6,831 bases of DNA. It comes from an uncultured Collinsella sp. Its GTDB lineage: Bacteria > Actinomycetota > Coriobacteriia > Coriobacteriales > Coriobacteriaceae. Location: positions 1 through 6,831 of the forward strand of contig UQID01000041.1 of the NCBI GenBank assembly GCA_900541045.1. Direction: 5' to 3'. Position 1 is the first letter of the stretch, and every line of letters starts with the position of its first letter. The notes beneath the pieces were generated by a model. It did no database searches and had not been told where the DNA came from. It saw only the letters and a list, made by a program, of their open reading frames with translations. The position numbers and the translations under genes are program-made. Positions 6,744 to 6,831 of this stretch are shown here, piece after piece.

Positions 6744-6779
6744 AAGGGCGCGACCAGAAGGTCAGCGCCCTTTCATTTT
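6744..6779 (+). terminator. Intrinsic terminator downstream of glmM
   Basis: AAGGGCGC (6744-6751) and GACC (6752-6755) pair with GGTC (6760-6763) and GCGCCCTT (6765-6772). The loop is AGAA and one A (6764) is bulged. TCATTTT follows at 6773-6779. Twelve mostly GC pairs and a T-rich tail make this the most convincing terminator for glmM transcription. Confidence 0.7.
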
Positions 6780-6781
6780 CA

Positions 6782-6814
6782 AGACTTTAGTCTGCTGGCC
6801 GCGCAGCGGCCAGC
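6782..6814 (+). other. Two further inverted repeats at the window end
   Basis: AGACT (6782-6786) faces AGTCT (6789-6793) across TT. Immediately after, GCTGGCCGC (6794-6802) pairs perfectly with GCGGCCAGC (6806-6814) around GCA. Only TTTG follows the second stem, so it is at best a weak terminator. It could serve as a backup terminator, a terminator for a convergent gene beyond the window, or a protein-binding site. I see no gene in 6669-6831. Confidence 0.4.
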
Positions 6815-6831
6815 TTTGAACCACCCGCTAC

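Noticed and set aside
6717..6755. Minus-strand reading ending in GRALEIERQIAA and a stop, which looks like a protein C-terminus
   Set aside because: An in-frame TGA lies just three codons before this peptide, leaving no ORF, and the stretch overlaps the terminator hairpin. It is most likely chance.

Overview
The window is GC-rich, densely coding DNA with every convincing gene on the + strand. Protein style, codon use and gene content suggest an actinobacterial gut commensal of the Coriobacteriia, most likely Collinsella or a close relative. This is inferred from how the proteins look (especially the GlmM and DUF4012 proteins), not from a database search.

Layout. (1) Positions 2-922: the 3' part of a gene for a very alanine-rich coiled-coil protein whose start lies outside the window. 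(2) Positions 922-1626: a SipW/archaeal-type signal peptidase I (Ser-His type), coupled to the first gene by a TGATG stop/start overlap. A weak terminator-like hairpin follows. (3) Positions 1752-2774: a ten-helix EamA/DMT-family transporter with its own extended -10 promoter. (4) Positions 2914-5253: a large type II membrane protein with a low-complexity cytoplasmic N-terminus, one membrane helix and an extracytoplasmic DUF4012 domain. (5) Positions 5338-6668: glmM, phosphoglucosamine mutase, which makes glucosamine-1-phosphate for UDP-GlcNAc and so for peptidoglycan. As given it is broken by an ATA in place of the start codon and by a one-base deletion near position 5472. (6) Positions 6669-6831: gene-free, with several hairpins, one of them a good intrinsic terminator.

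How the parts relate. Most of the products are envelope-related: secretion processing, a transporter, a surface-facing membrane protein and cell-wall precursor synthesis. They are separated by hairpins and candidate promoters, so they look like neighbouring small transcription units rather than one operon. Only the coiled-coil/signal peptidase pair is clearly coupled.

The best points for a second look are the two lesions at the 5' end of glmM, the terminator sitting directly against the glmM ribosome binding site, and the pairing of a coiled-coil protein with a signal peptidase that carries a long charged cytoplasmic tail. I saw no RNA genes, CRISPR array, insertion sequence or phage signature, and no clearly new defence or mobile system.
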